Positions 53,149 to 62,316 of a stretch of 64,000 nt of DNA are shown here, in pieces. The DNA lies in assembly GCA_046329195.1 (NCBI GenBank), contig JAXLVB010000003.1, forward strand, positions 744,001-808,000, read 5' to 3'. The stretch's first letter is position 1, and each line of letters opens with the position of its first letter. This stretch comes from JAXLVB01 sp046329195. Lineage in GTDB: Bacteria > Bacteroidota > Bacteroidia > Cytophagales > Spirosomataceae. The position numbers and the translations under genes are program-made. Under the pieces are notes generated by a model that saw only the letters and a list, made by a program, of their open reading frames with translations, did not search any database and was not told the DNA's origin.

Positions 53149-53985
53149 TTACCAATAGATAGGGCCTTTGCCTAAGTATTTTTCGGCAATGGGCAGGTAA
53201 TAATCTTTGATGTCGTCGAGCTCATATATTTTGTTCGACTTGGTGTAGAGGTCGTAGCGGTTAAAATCCAACACAATTTCTTTATAGACTTCGTCTTGTT
53301 GGTTGGTGAGGCGTTGGTAGCTCCCGCCATTGTGCCAAGGATAAAACGAATGATAACGCACCATAACCATCCCTTCGTCAGGAATACGGTTTTCGGGGTG
53401 ATTTTTCAGGACTTGAAACAAGTACTCGTCGTGCCCCCATGCCAAGTGCAGATTGTCGAGGCCACAGCCTTCTTCATAAATGCCCAGCTCGGTATTGTAT
53501 AGCTCATTGTGCATGTCGGGATTAAGTTCGTTAAACTCAGGATATACACACGTATCTGGCAAACGGCATCCTACTACAAATACATCACCTACCAAGCCCC
53601 ATTGTTCGGCTTGACTGGTACCATCTTCGTCAGAGCCCCATAGATACATGACCTTACCCAAGTCATGAATCAAACCCACCAGCTGCATCCAGTCGGGGCG
53701 ACCGTCGGCACGCATGGCCTCCGCCGACTGCACCAAGTGCTGAACGTTGGGCAAATTGAGGTCGGGGTCGCTTACATCAATGAGTTTGTTCATCTCAAGC
53801 ATGGCATCCCACAGGCTAAGCGGTTTGTCAAACGTTGAATATTTTTTCTTCATGCGCAACACATAGTCGAGTGTTTGATTTTGGCGCATTTTGCGGTAGT
53901 GTTCTCTTACAGCAGCTGTGATTTCGCCTTGGTTATAGTTACGAAACTCTTTTTTAGGCTCTTGAAGTGTATCCATTGTAGTCAA
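53149..53985 (-). CDS. myo-Inositol oxygenase (MIOX)
   Basis: A non-heme di-iron enzyme that cleaves myo-inositol to D-glucuronate. The 278 residues cover the whole family: EFRNYNQGE at the start, HDLGKVMYLWG (metal HD), HNELYNTELGIYEEGCGLDN, and LAWGHDEYLFQVLKNH with its second metal site. RYHSFYPWHNGGSYQRLTNQ and the closing DYYLPIAEKYLGKG complete the active site. The length matches animal and plant MIOX, and such genes are patchy in bacteria. No inositol transporter or uronate genes are adjacent, so glucuronate must be handled elsewhere. Confidence 0.93.
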   Translation of the reverse strand: MTTMDTLQEPKKEFRNYNQGEITAAVREHYRKMRQNQTLDYVLRMKKKYSTFDKPLSLWDAMLEMNKLIDVSDPDLNLPNVQHLVQSAEAMRADGRPDWMQLVGLIHDLGKVMYLWGSDEDGTSQAEQWGLVGDVFVVGCRLPDTCVYPEFNELNPDMHNELYNTELGIYEEGCGLDNLHLAWGHDEYLFQVLKNHPENRIPDEGMVMVRYHSFYPWHNGGSYQRLTNQQDEVYKEIVLDFNRYDLYTKSNKIYELDDIKDYYLPIAEKYLGKGPIYW

Positions 53986-54004
53986 TTATCAATTTGAAAG
54001 ACTG

Positions 54005-54012
54005 CAAATATA
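54005..54012 (-). promoter_or_regulatory. -7 promoter box (TATATTTG) for the myo-inositol oxygenase gene
   Basis: On the minus strand a perfect TAnnTTTG box lies 19 bp upstream of the ATG, leaving a very short leader. No well-spaced -33 TTG was found. Confidence 0.5.
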
Positions 54013-54099
54013 ACAAGTGAATTGTTTAGTTCTATCCTGTTTGTTAGCAAGTTAACTTTCCAATGTCTTGAAATGTTACAAATCTCTCCAAAGAAATCA

Positions 54100-54107
54100 T
54101 AGTTTTG
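54100..54107 (+). promoter_or_regulatory. -7 promoter box (TAGTTTTG) for the cupin gene
   Basis: A perfect TAnnTTTG box 21 bp before the proposed ATG at 54129. It covers the alternative TTG start at 54105, which supports the later start. Confidence 0.5.
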
Positions 54108-54128
54108 TATATTGAATCTTTTCAGAAC

Positions 54129-54629
54129 ATGAAACCAGCTACTTATTGGGTAGAAACCCTACACATGCAAAGTCACCCCGAAGGTGGGTATTTTGCCGAG
54201 ACTTATCGTTGTGCAGAAACCTTTGCAAAAGAGGGATTACCCCAGCGGTATTCGGGGGCTCGCAGTTTCGGAACTGCCATTTATTTTTTGTTAGAAAGTC
54301 ATCATTTTTCGAGCCTTCATCGCATCAAATCGGACGAAATCTGGCATTTTTATGCTGGCTGCCCACTCGATGTCTATATGATTGCGCCCACAGGCGACCT
54401 AACGGTTGTGCGACTTGGGTCTAATCCTGATGGGGGCGAAGTGTTTCAGGCTGTTGTGCCTGCTGGATACTGGTTTGGGGCAAAGCCTTGCCATCCCAAC
54501 AGCTATTCGCTGGTGGGGTGCACAGTAGCGCCAGGGTTTGATTTTGGAGATTTTGAATTGGCTCGCCGAGACGATCTCTTAGCAGCTTTTCCAGCTCATG
54601 CAGCCGTCATCCACTTACTCACGGCTTAA
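54129..54629 (+). CDS. Cupin-5 family protein (DUF985)
   Basis: 166 residues forming a single cupin domain. Family marks are HPEGGYFAETYRC, SFGTAIYFLLESHHFSSLHR, SDEIWHFYAGCPLDVYMI and the closing LVGCTVAPGFDFGDFELARR. The His/Glu set of the cupin metal site appears in SSLHRIKSDEIWHFY. Relatives include putative epimerase-like or metal-binding proteins of unknown role. The ATG at 54129 is used, not the upstream TTG, because family members begin near it. It overlaps the DUF4833 gene on the other strand by 11 bases. Confidence 0.88.
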   Translation: MKPATYWVETLHMQSHPEGGYFAETYRCAETFAKEGLPQRYSGARSFGTAIYFLLESHHFSSLHRIKSDEIWHFYAGCPLDVYMIAPTGDLTVVRLGSNPDGGEVFQAVVPAGYWFGAKPCHPNSYSLVGCTVAPGFDFGDFELARRDDLLAAFPAHAAVIHLLTA

Positions 54630-55176
54630 AACGCTCGTAGGCATCGGCACCCGTTTTGGGGTCTTTGCCGAAGAGCTCTACATACAAAACTTTAGGAAAC
54701 AAGTGTCCGTCTTCTTCGAGCCGAACGTAGATGCGGTGTAGTTTTTGCATTCTTCCAGCAATCGGGAAAAGTGCCATTGGATTGCCTTCTTCGTCGAGGG
54801 TAATTTTGAAGCGACGTTTTCGATACGAAATCAGATTAAAGTCATAACTACCAGGTTCTTTAGGTAAGGACTTAAACTCGTACCCATACGCCAGCGTACG
54901 TTGGATGGTGCTGAGGTCTTGTCGTTGACCTTTTTCGGCATAACGCAACCAATAAACCCGCACAGGTAAGTCGGGATTTAGCTTTTTGTTTGGAAGCATA
55001 TTGGCATCATATACCACCGTATTGGTACTGGTATTGCGCTGTATAATAAACAACCGAACAGGCGAAGTTGGTGGTACGGGTAGCTTGTCGTGTGGGATGT
55101 CTAAGTCTTTTTGGGCAAACGCCCCTGAGCAACTCAAGGCTACCACTACAACAAAAAGCAGCTTTTTAAAATACAT
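54619..55176 (-). CDS. DUF4833 exported protein
   Basis: 185 residues with a signal peptide (MYFKKLLFVVVVALSCSGAF, cut near AQKDL). The mature part (RLFIIQRNTSTNTVVYDANM, VRVYWLRYAEKGQRQDLSTI) is the DUF4833 pattern, a family of unknown function in Bacteroidota and Proteobacteria. It follows aspS on the same strand with a palindrome in between. Its function is not predictable from sequence. Confidence 0.85.
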   Translation of the reverse strand: MYFKKLLFVVVVALSCSGAFAQKDLDIPHDKLPVPPTSPVRLFIIQRNTSTNTVVYDANMLPNKKLNPDLPVRVYWLRYAEKGQRQDLSTIQRTLAYGYEFKSLPKEPGSYDFNLISYRKRRFKITLDEEGNPMALFPIAGRMQKLHRIYVRLEEDGHLFPKVLYVELFGKDPKTGADAYERFKP

Positions 55177-55191
55177 TGAGGTATTGAAACA

Positions 55192-55217
55192 TAGGGCAGG
55201 TCATGGGGCCTGCCCTA
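55192..55217. repeat. Intercistronic palindrome between aspS and the DUF4833 gene
   Basis: A perfect 9-bp inverted repeat, TAGGGCAGG (55192-55200) with CCTGCCCTA (55209-55217), with an 8-base loop. No T-run follows on the minus strand. It matches the layout of the element at 8809-8827 and of the dispersed GTAGGGGC-type palindromes known in many bacteria. Confidence 0.6.
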
Positions 55218-55238
55218 CTGATGTTAGAGGTTTCTGAA

Positions 55239-56987
55239 TTATAAAGCTACCTTTATTTTCAATTCGTTCAATTGCGCATCGGCAATCGTCGAAGGCGAAT
55301 CAATCATCACATCTCGGCCTGAGTTATTTTTAGGGAAAGCAATGAAATCTCGAATCGAATCGGCTCCTCCAAAGAGCGAGCAGAGGCGGTCGAAACCAAA
55401 GGCAATTCCCCCATGAGGTGGCGCTCCGTACTCAAAAGCATCCATCAAAAATCCGAACTGTTTCTTGGCTTCTTCTGGGGTAAAGCCTAAGATTTCAAAC
55501 ATTTTCGACTGAAGTTCTTTCTGGAAAATCCGAATGGACCCCCCTCCTACTTCGGTACCATTGATAACCATATCGTAGGCATTGGCCCTGACCTTACCGG
55601 GGTCAGTGTCTAACAATGAAATATCTTCTGGTTTTGGAGAGGTGAAGGGGTGGTGCATAGCAAACCAACGAGCTTCTTCTTCGCCGTATTCAAGTAGCGG
55701 GAAGTCAAGTACCCACAATACTTTGTAATCGTTGGGGTTGCGTAGCCCTAAGCGGTTGCCCATTTCTAAGCGCAGTTCGTTGAGTTGCTTGCGAGTTTTG
55801 TCGGCAGAACCACTCAACACCAGCATCAAGTCACCTTTTTCGGCACCAAACAACTCGGCCCAGCGCTTGAGGTCTTCTTCGTTATAGAATTTATCTACTG
55901 ACGACTTGAGCGTTCCGTCGGCATTGTACCGCACATAGACTAGGCCTTTGGCCCCAATCTGCGGACGCTTCACAAACTCTGTCAACTCATCCACTTGCTT
56001 GCGAGTGTATTCGGCACAGCCTTTAGCACAAATGCCCACCACGAGTTCGGCTTCGTTGAACACATTGAACTCTTTGCCTTTAGCAACGTCGTTGAGTTCT
56101 ACAAATTGCATTCCGAACCGAACGTCGGGCTTATCGCTACCGTATAGACGCATAGCATCGGCGTAGGTCATGCGAGGGACTTCGGGAAGGTCTATCTTCT
56201 TAACACTCTTGAACAAATGACGCACCAAGCCTTCAAACATTTGGAGGATGTCTTCTTGGGTGATAAACGACATCTCGCAGTCAATTTGGGTAAACTCAGG
56301 CTGGCGGTCGGCACGGAGGTCTTCGTCACGGAAACACTTTACAATCTGAAAATATCGGTCAAAGCCCGACACCATCAATAATTGCTTGAAAGTTTGGGGC
56401 GACTGAGGTAACGCATAAAACTCACCCGGATTCATACGGCTCGGCACCACAAAGTCACGAGCACCTTCGGGCGTTGACTTAATCAAAACGGGTGTTTCGA
56501 CCTCGATAAAGTCGTGACCGTCGAGGTAGCGGCGGGTTTCTTGCGCCATTTTGTGGCGAAGTTGGAGGCTGTTCCGAACGGGTGCACGACGCAAGTCAAG
56601 GTAGCGGTATTTCATCCGAAGGTCGTCGCCACCGTCGGTTTCGTCTTCTATCAAAAACGGAGGTAATTTGGCTGGATTCAAGACTGAGAGTGCCTCTATC
56701 CGAATTTCGATAGCTCCTGTGGCAATTTTGTCGTTTTTAGCGATGCGCTCCACCACTGTTCCAGAGGCTGCAATCACAAATTCACGCCCCAACGAACGAG
56801 CCGTATCCAAGATTTCTTTGGGAGTTTTGCCTTCTTCCAAAATAAGTTGCGTAATTCCGTAGCGGTCCCGAAGGTCTATCCAAAGCATACCGCCTTTGTC
56901 ACGGCTGCGTTGTACCCAGCCACAAAGGGTAACTTTTTGGCCTACATCCGAGATTCTTAACTCGCCACAAGTATGTGTTCTTAGCAT
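55239..56987 (-). CDS. aspS: Aspartyl-tRNA synthetase
   Basis: Charges tRNA-Asp with aspartate. The 582 residues are a bacterial-type AspRS: N-terminal OB-fold (LRTHTCGELRISDVGQKVTL, CGWVQRSRDKGGMLWIDLRD), class II motif 1 area, motif 2 (FRDEDLRADRQPEFTQIDCE), the inserted bacterial GAD domain (around 290-410) and motif 3 (GAPPHGGIAFGFDRLCSLFG). The length fits. It uses its own upstream region; a weak -7 match TAATTTTG lies at 57165-57172 on the minus strand. Confidence 0.96.
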   Translation of the reverse strand: MLRTHTCGELRISDVGQKVTLCGWVQRSRDKGGMLWIDLRDRYGITQLILEEGKTPKEILDTARSLGREFVIAASGTVVERIAKNDKIATGAIEIRIEALSVLNPAKLPPFLIEDETDGGDDLRMKYRYLDLRRAPVRNSLQLRHKMAQETRRYLDGHDFIEVETPVLIKSTPEGARDFVVPSRMNPGEFYALPQSPQTFKQLLMVSGFDRYFQIVKCFRDEDLRADRQPEFTQIDCEMSFITQEDILQMFEGLVRHLFKSVKKIDLPEVPRMTYADAMRLYGSDKPDVRFGMQFVELNDVAKGKEFNVFNEAELVVGICAKGCAEYTRKQVDELTEFVKRPQIGAKGLVYVRYNADGTLKSSVDKFYNEEDLKRWAELFGAEKGDLMLVLSGSADKTRKQLNELRLEMGNRLGLRNPNDYKVLWVLDFPLLEYGEEEARWFAMHHPFTSPKPEDISLLDTDPGKVRANAYDMVINGTEVGGGSIRIFQKELQSKMFEILGFTPEEAKKQFGFLMDAFEYGAPPHGGIAFGFDRLCSLFGGADSIRDFIAFPKNNSGRDVMIDSPSTIADAQLNELKIKVAL

Positions 56988-57471
56988 AACAACAATAGTA
57001 CAGACTTCCCGTCTGTTTAATGGGAAAAACCTTATTACGAATCGTTATTGGTTACTGGCAGAATAGGGGTTATTTGTGTCGCAAACCGTCACAAATCAAC
57101 AACTTATTAACCAGAACAAGATTTTTAACCTCTATACGACTGGTACTTAGCAATTAAAAGTTGGCAAAATTAGAGATTTTTGGGGGATTGGGAAAAGGTT
57201 TGTCAGGAATAAGCTAAAATGAATCAGCAGGAAGAGTTATTCGTCTGCTTCGATGTTTCACTATTTGCTCCATTACTTCTTATATCTCCTACAGAATCCT
57301 TCATTCATCAAGCACCAGTATTGTTATTTCTTTTCCATTGACCTGTACTGTTGCTCAGAGTAATAGGATTAACTATGCCACTATTCAATCGCCAGAATTT
57401 TTTGCATAATTTTATTGACAATTACCTGAAAATCTGTTACTTTCACTACAACAAAACAAATCCACATTGGC
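56988..57471. other. Intergenic region between aspS and a membrane protein gene
   Basis: 484 bp, divergent. It contains a hairpin, ATTTGTG (57072-57078) with CACAAAT (57090-57096), and the possible aspS -7 box CAAAATTA (57165-57172, read on the minus strand). On the plus strand TTG then TACTTTC with a 20-bp spacer precedes the next gene as a weak promoter. No RNA gene or coding frame is supported. Confidence 0.45.
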
Positions 57472-58128
57472 ATGAAAACACTTAGCTATTGGGCCAAACA
57501 TCATCCTCGCTGGGCCATTGCGCTCCTTGTGCTTTGGGGAACGTACGAAATCGCTTTCGGGATTCGGCTGGGTCGTGTTATTTTACCACCCATCAACGAA
57601 GCACTGTTACATTTTTTGATAGTGGTCATTGTCTTGCAAAGTATTTCCATTCAAAACCAGTATCAACGACAGCTCCCTTCTCTTGACAAAGCCCTTGTCG
57701 TTAGGCTCCGTCAACGCTGTGCACGCTGGCTATTTATCATGACATTTGGGCTGGCTGTTATCTTCGGTAATCTAGTGCAGCAACGCCTCAATCCAGCTTC
57801 AGCAACTGCGGTGGCATGGGCTTCGGAGGGGAACAACTCTCAGCCTATTTCTAAGAAGCAGTTCCGCAAACAACTCAAAACAACTCTAAAAAACTACCGA
57901 AAACAACACCAGCAAATCACTAATACGACGGGTTTGGTTATCGGTGGTATTTTGTTACTCTTGTTGGGAATTGGTTTTGCAGGGACTTTGGCCTGTGCTA
58001 TTGGATGTGCGGCTCCAGCGCTCGAAATCGTGCTTTATGGATTGCTCACTATCGGTTCTTTTTGGGCGGGTATCTACTTTCTCAATAAAGCAGCTCGACT
58101 CAAAAAGGCAAATCAGGCAAGTTTGTAG
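57472..58128 (+). CDS. Hypothetical polytopic membrane protein
   Basis: 218 residues with about five membrane segments: WAIALLVLWGTYEIAFGI, ALLHFLIVVIVLQSI, WLFIMTFGLAVIFGNLV, LVIGGILLLLLGIGFAG and IVLYGLLTIGSFWAGIYFL. A polar basic loop (KKQFRKQLKTTLKNYRKQHQ) lies between the third and fourth. No family or catalytic motif was recognised. It precedes the PorP/SprF-family gene by about 200 bp. Confidence 0.65.
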   Translation: MKTLSYWAKHHPRWAIALLVLWGTYEIAFGIRLGRVILPPINEALLHFLIVVIVLQSISIQNQYQRQLPSLDKALVVRLRQRCARWLFIMTFGLAVIFGNLVQQRLNPASATAVAWASEGNNSQPISKKQFRKQLKTTLKNYRKQHQQITNTTGLVIGGILLLLLGIGFAGTLACAIGCAAPALEIVLYGLLTIGSFWAGIYFLNKAARLKKANQASL

Positions 58129-58324
58129 GCTTGGTATCTAGCAACAGTATGGCTTTAGTATTATTCTAAGAACGCCAAACCTCCTTTTGGGCTTTTTAAA
58201 CACTCAAACAGTAGCCACCTCACAAAGAATTCTACGAAAAAGTAATAAAGTTTCATTTTCCGCTTAATTTTAAGGCATGAATTTCGTTATGATGCAGGTT
58301 ACACTTGTATCTATTGTTGTTGCT

Positions 58325-59344
58325 ATGCCAAAACGATTACTGACTCTTTGTTGCTTTTTGCTATGTAGTGGAGTATGGGCTCAACAAAAGCCGCATTACA
58401 GCCAGTACATGATGAACGGTTACTTGCTCAACCCAGCACTCAGCGGGATTGAAGACTATATGGATGTAAAAACAGGTTACCGTAACCAGTGGTCGGGTTT
58501 TGGTGGAGAACCAACAACTTTCTACCTGTCGGCTCATGGAGCACTCAACAAACCCGACCGTACCAGTGTGGGTGCTTTGCCTGTACGTGGAAACAACGGA
58601 CGGCGGATTCCGAAAGCCAAGTACAACCCCTATCAAGTGGTGCCTGGCCACCACGGTGTGGGCATGATGCTGGTCAGCGACAAAACGGGACCTACGTCTC
58701 GCACGTCGTTTGCGCTCTCGTATGCGTATCATTTACCCTTGCGTAATGGCATGAAGCTCTCGTTGGGAGCATCGGGTGGCCTTACGCAACATACCTTAGA
58801 CTTCGACAAAATTACGCTGGCCAACCCCGTTGACCCCGTTACGCAACAAGGCAAAGTAAACACGACTCAACCCGACGTTAACATCGGTGCATGGCTCTAC
58901 ACTCGGCAATGGTACGTGGGGGCTTCGGCTAATCAGATTTTAGCAAAAAAATTGGACTTTACCGGCAATCAAGGCAGCTATCAATGGCTAGGGCAGCTTT
59001 ATACGCACTATTTTGTGACAGCTGGCTATCGAGCCGAACTTAGTGAAGATTGGGCTTTTTCGCCGTCGGTGATGGTGAAATACGTGCGCCCAACGCCACT
59101 ATCGTTTGATATCAATGCCAAGCTATTTTTCCGTGACCGTTTTTGGTTTGGTGGCTCATACCGTCATAAAGATGCGGTGGTTGGTTTGGTAGGTTTTAAC
59201 GTAAATTACCTAATCAATATCGGATACTCATACGACTATGTGTTGTCGAGTATTAATACGGTAGCCAAAGGCAGTCATGAGGTAGTAATTGGCATTATGC
59301 TCAACAACAAACAACGGATTCTTTGCCCTGTGCACATGTGGTAG
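58325..59344 (+). CDS. PorP/SprF-family type IX secretion system membrane protein
   Basis: A predicted outer-membrane barrel that partners T9SS-exported surface proteins. From the ATG at 58325 it has a signal peptide (MPKRLLTLCCFLLCSGVWAQ). The family hallmark KPHYSQYMMNGYLLNPALSG follows, with GYRNQWSGFGGEPTTFYLSA and the late GGSYRHKDAVVGLVGFNVN and IGYSYDYVLSSI. An upstream start at 58277 in the same frame would place 16 extra residues before the signal peptide, so the later start was chosen. It ends about 50 bp before a bidirectional terminator. Confidence 0.9.
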   Translation: MPKRLLTLCCFLLCSGVWAQQKPHYSQYMMNGYLLNPALSGIEDYMDVKTGYRNQWSGFGGEPTTFYLSAHGALNKPDRTSVGALPVRGNNGRRIPKAKYNPYQVVPGHHGVGMMLVSDKTGPTSRTSFALSYAYHLPLRNGMKLSLGASGGLTQHTLDFDKITLANPVDPVTQQGKVNTTQPDVNIGAWLYTRQWYVGASANQILAKKLDFTGNQGSYQWLGQLYTHYFVTAGYRAELSEDWAFSPSVMVKYVRPTPLSFDINAKLFFRDRFWFGGSYRHKDAVVGLVGFNVNYLINIGYSYDYVLSSINTVAKGSHEVVIGIMLNNKQRILCPVHMW

Positions 59345-59395
59345 ATTGGGAATTGAGAAACTAGTTATTAGAGAAGTTTCCATTGAAGTAATGAT

Positions 59396-59435
59396 AAAAC
59401 AAAAAGACTTGGCTTGCACCAAGTCTTTTTGTTTT
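59396..59435. terminator. Bidirectional terminator between the PorP/SprF gene and the amylase gene
   Basis: A perfect 17-bp stem (AAAACAAAAAGACTTGG with CCAAGTCTTTTTGTTTT) and a six-base loop. The A-rich and T-rich arms give U-tracts in both directions, fitting the two convergent genes. Confidence 0.92.
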
Positions 59436-59468
59436 ATGTAAGTCTAAGCACTTGGTTGCTATACTAAT

Positions 59469-62165
59469 TTATTGTTTCACAAGGCGTTTGCCCCATTTTC
59501 GGACCCCATCTGAAATAATGGTTTCATAAACTCCGCCACTCAGCTGACTTGTAGGTAAGGTGAAAGTGTTATCGCCCTGCCGTAAGGTATGTTCGGTATG
59601 CAATACTTGCCTACCAGCCATGTCGTACAAGTGAATCTGTATTACCATTGCTTCAGCACTATTAAGATGAAGTGTGGTGTTGCCTAAAGTAGGATTAGGC
59701 GAAAGGCTGAGTTGTAGGCGATTGTCGTCAATACGTACGTCTTTGATTCGTGAGTAGTCAACACTCCCATCTAAGTCATTCATTTTGAGGCGGTAATATA
59801 CCACTTCGTTGCGAGGTACGTCCACATCCAGATACTGATACGTAGCGCCTTGACCCTCTGTACCTTGAGGTGAAAGGGTGGCTATGGTGCGAAACGACTG
59901 GGCGTCGAGAGAGCGTTGCACTTCAAAGCTTTTTACATTTTTCTCCGATTTGGTTGTCCACGAAAGTTTAATTCCTTCTTGCTGGGCAACAGCTTGAAAA
60001 TCTATTAGTTCTACAGGCAAGGCCGATACTGTACCCTGTACCCACACCGAATAACTCCGAGCGGGTAGGTCAATATAAATTCGGTTAGAGCCATCAACCA
60101 CAGCCGTTGGAAAAGCAGATTTTTGAAGTATATCTGTAAACTTAGTTCCTTGGACAATGCCATTGCGAACAGCAATAATATGATCAACTTGTAGGCGGGT
60201 ATTTCCAAAGTTAATGGCCACAATCACCTCTTTGCCACCTATGCTCCCGTTGGCGTTGAGTTGGTAAATCAAAGACCTGCTTGCCGAACCTGTGATGTAG
60301 TTAGTAGGTGACGACGGCGCATAGTTGAGGTAGTCAACACTAGTAGAGCCATTGATATAATTTTTCAGAACATAAATAAGCTGGTTAATTTGGGTTTTCA
60401 AAGGACTAAGGCCTGTTGGATGGTAGTCAAATGAAATGATGTCGCCACCATAATTAGTGTTTCGGGCAGGATAGCCGTAATAATCAGGATAAAAAATGGT
60501 TGGAACGCCTATCTGATTATTAGTCAGAATATAGGCGTAGGCCAAAATTGGGTCAGTATTAACAAGTGAATTTTCAGCAGAAAAATTCGAATTCCGCATA
60601 TCGTGGTTGTTGACAAAAGTAACCACATTAAAGCCACTCATTCCTCGGCCATCTCGAAGGCTACGCCCACCATCAGCCCCCGACCGAAACGCTACACGGG
60701 GGTCAGCGCCGTTGTCACAGGCATTTTTCAAGGCATACCGCAATCCAAAATCAAATACCTTGGGTTTGATGGCGTTTTTGGCAGCAGTACTCATTCCATT
60801 GTTTACACTAGTAACCCAGTTCTGAATTTGCGGGTTTTCTTCGCCGTACCACTCCCCTACTACCAAGTCAGGCGTTTTGCCGTCGTTGTACATTGAGGTC
60901 AGCATGGTACCGACAAACTCTGGCTCAAAGTGCTTAATGGCATCCATCCGCAATCCTCTCACTCCCAACGTACTCCAAGCCCACTTAGTCCAATCGATGA
61001 GTGTAGTTTGGGTCGAAGACTGGAGATGATCGTAGTCGTAAAAGTAGTCAAGACTTTGCATACTATAGGCTGGCCCTAAGCACGTAGTAGTGGCACCCCC
61101 AGCGGTACTGGCACCATAGGCATTCCAATTGGGGCGAAACGAACGCCAATCACTAGCCCCTTGACCACTTGGCATAGTTGTAAAGTCGGTGTAGGTCTGA
61201 AACTGGAGTTTGTAATTACTTGTATTCCAGTTTCCGCTTGGGCTACTAGGACTAGCAATATCCGAGTTGGTACCGGTGTACCAAATTTTGCTAATAACGT
61301 GGTCTGAATACGAGCCACAGGTATTAATAATCATAATGACGAGTTCGTCGCCAGTGGTGTTGTAATTGCTTGAACTGAGCGTGACTTTAAATTCATCTAC
61401 ATCACCATTAAAATCAATAGTGTTCCAATAGCCTTGTTTCAAATTAGTGACTTGAGCACCTCCGGTAGTAGGAATATCGGTCGAAATCGTAACTGCTGAG
61501 GAAGAAGCCGAACAGCCACTTACAAAATCCCAAGCTGAACCACCACCCGCTTTAGTGGTAGTTACAAAAAACATGTATTTGTAGCCCGAATACCCATCAG
61601 AGCGTGATTTCACGCTGAAATAATAGTCTCCGTCACCTAGTCCTGTACTCCCTCCAATCGGAATAGTCATCCGCACTCGGTCAGAAGGGAAGGGTTGTTT
61701 ATAGGATGTACCTGGACAAGAGCCATCGTTTCGACCTGCATAAAAAAGCATGTATTCTTTCACTGCCGAGTTGTTTTCGGGATTCCCTCCATCACGGTGA
61801 TTATAGACCATGTCACCTACGGCCTTGATATTATTAGCCGTAAAGGTCGAAATCATATTTTGGATGTCTTGTTTAGTGCCAAGTGCCGTAGCCGACGAAC
61901 CACTTGGACCGATGTAGAGGTCTTTGGGGTCGTAGCCTCCACTTTTGGTACCATTACCAGCAAAGGGCGGAAACCAGACATGAGTAATGCCTGTCGAGCC
62001 TAATTCTGAAGCTTGCGAACTGAGTGTATTGGCCCAATTATACCCCTGACCATACTTAGGATAATCCCAATAAAAGCCTTGCATGAGCACCTGCTGTGCC
62101 GTTGTCGGAAAGCTACTTAGATAGGCTATTACGCCTATTAATAGGTAATAATTTTTTTTCATCAT
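59469..62165 (-). CDS. Secreted alpha-amylase (GH13) with T9SS C-terminal sorting domain
   Basis: About 898 residues, beginning with a signal peptide (MMKKNYYLLIGVIAYLSSFP). The catalytic TIM barrel has VLMQGFYWDYP, the nucleophile Asp in GVRGLRMDAIKHFEP, the acid Glu in LVVGEWYGEE and the third Asp in FVNNHDMRNS. Between barrel strands is a large beta-rich insert (about residues 175-335). The C-terminal 90 residues (LSPNPTLGNTTLHLNSAEAM, ending GVRKWGKRLVKQ) form a type A T9SS sorting domain, so the enzyme is exported to the surface or medium. An upstream in-frame Met adds ten residues; MMKKN was chosen. Confidence 0.92.
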   Translation of the reverse strand: MMKKNYYLLIGVIAYLSSFPTTAQQVLMQGFYWDYPKYGQGYNWANTLSSQASELGSTGITHVWFPPFAGNGTKSGGYDPKDLYIGPSGSSATALGTKQDIQNMISTFTANNIKAVGDMVYNHRDGGNPENNSAVKEYMLFYAGRNDGSCPGTSYKQPFPSDRVRMTIPIGGSTGLGDGDYYFSVKSRSDGYSGYKYMFFVTTTKAGGGSAWDFVSGCSASSSAVTISTDIPTTGGAQVTNLKQGYWNTIDFNGDVDEFKVTLSSSNYNTTGDELVIMIINTCGSYSDHVISKIWYTGTNSDIASPSSPSGNWNTSNYKLQFQTYTDFTTMPSGQGASDWRSFRPNWNAYGASTAGGATTTCLGPAYSMQSLDYFYDYDHLQSSTQTTLIDWTKWAWSTLGVRGLRMDAIKHFEPEFVGTMLTSMYNDGKTPDLVVGEWYGEENPQIQNWVTSVNNGMSTAAKNAIKPKVFDFGLRYALKNACDNGADPRVAFRSGADGGRSLRDGRGMSGFNVVTFVNNHDMRNSNFSAENSLVNTDPILAYAYILTNNQIGVPTIFYPDYYGYPARNTNYGGDIISFDYHPTGLSPLKTQINQLIYVLKNYINGSTSVDYLNYAPSSPTNYITGSASRSLIYQLNANGSIGGKEVIVAINFGNTRLQVDHIIAVRNGIVQGTKFTDILQKSAFPTAVVDGSNRIYIDLPARSYSVWVQGTVSALPVELIDFQAVAQQEGIKLSWTTKSEKNVKSFEVQRSLDAQSFRTIATLSPQGTEGQGATYQYLDVDVPRNEVVYYRLKMNDLDGSVDYSRIKDVRIDDNRLQLSLSPNPTLGNTTLHLNSAEAMVIQIHLYDMAGRQVLHTEHTLRQGDNTFTLPTSQLSGGVYETIISDGVRKWGKRLVKQ

Positions 62166-62251
62166 AGGAGTTTGATAATTGAAGTGCAACTCCAAAGTTA
62201 TACTATTGCTTGAAAAAACAGTAAAATATTGAGCAAAATCTTAGCTTTTGT

Positions 62252-62293
62252 GACAAAAAAGAAGGCTTATCAAACAAATGTCTGATAAGCCTT
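62252..62293 (-). terminator. Terminator of the TolC-family gene
   Basis: An 11-bp stem (AAGGCTTATCA, 62262-62272, with TGATAAGCCTT, 62283-62293) and a ten-base loop. On the minus strand it is followed by CTTTTTTGTCA, a good U-tract, 24 bp past the stop. Confidence 0.88.
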
Positions 62294-62316
62294 TAGCAAT
62301 GTATAAAGGTTGTGGG

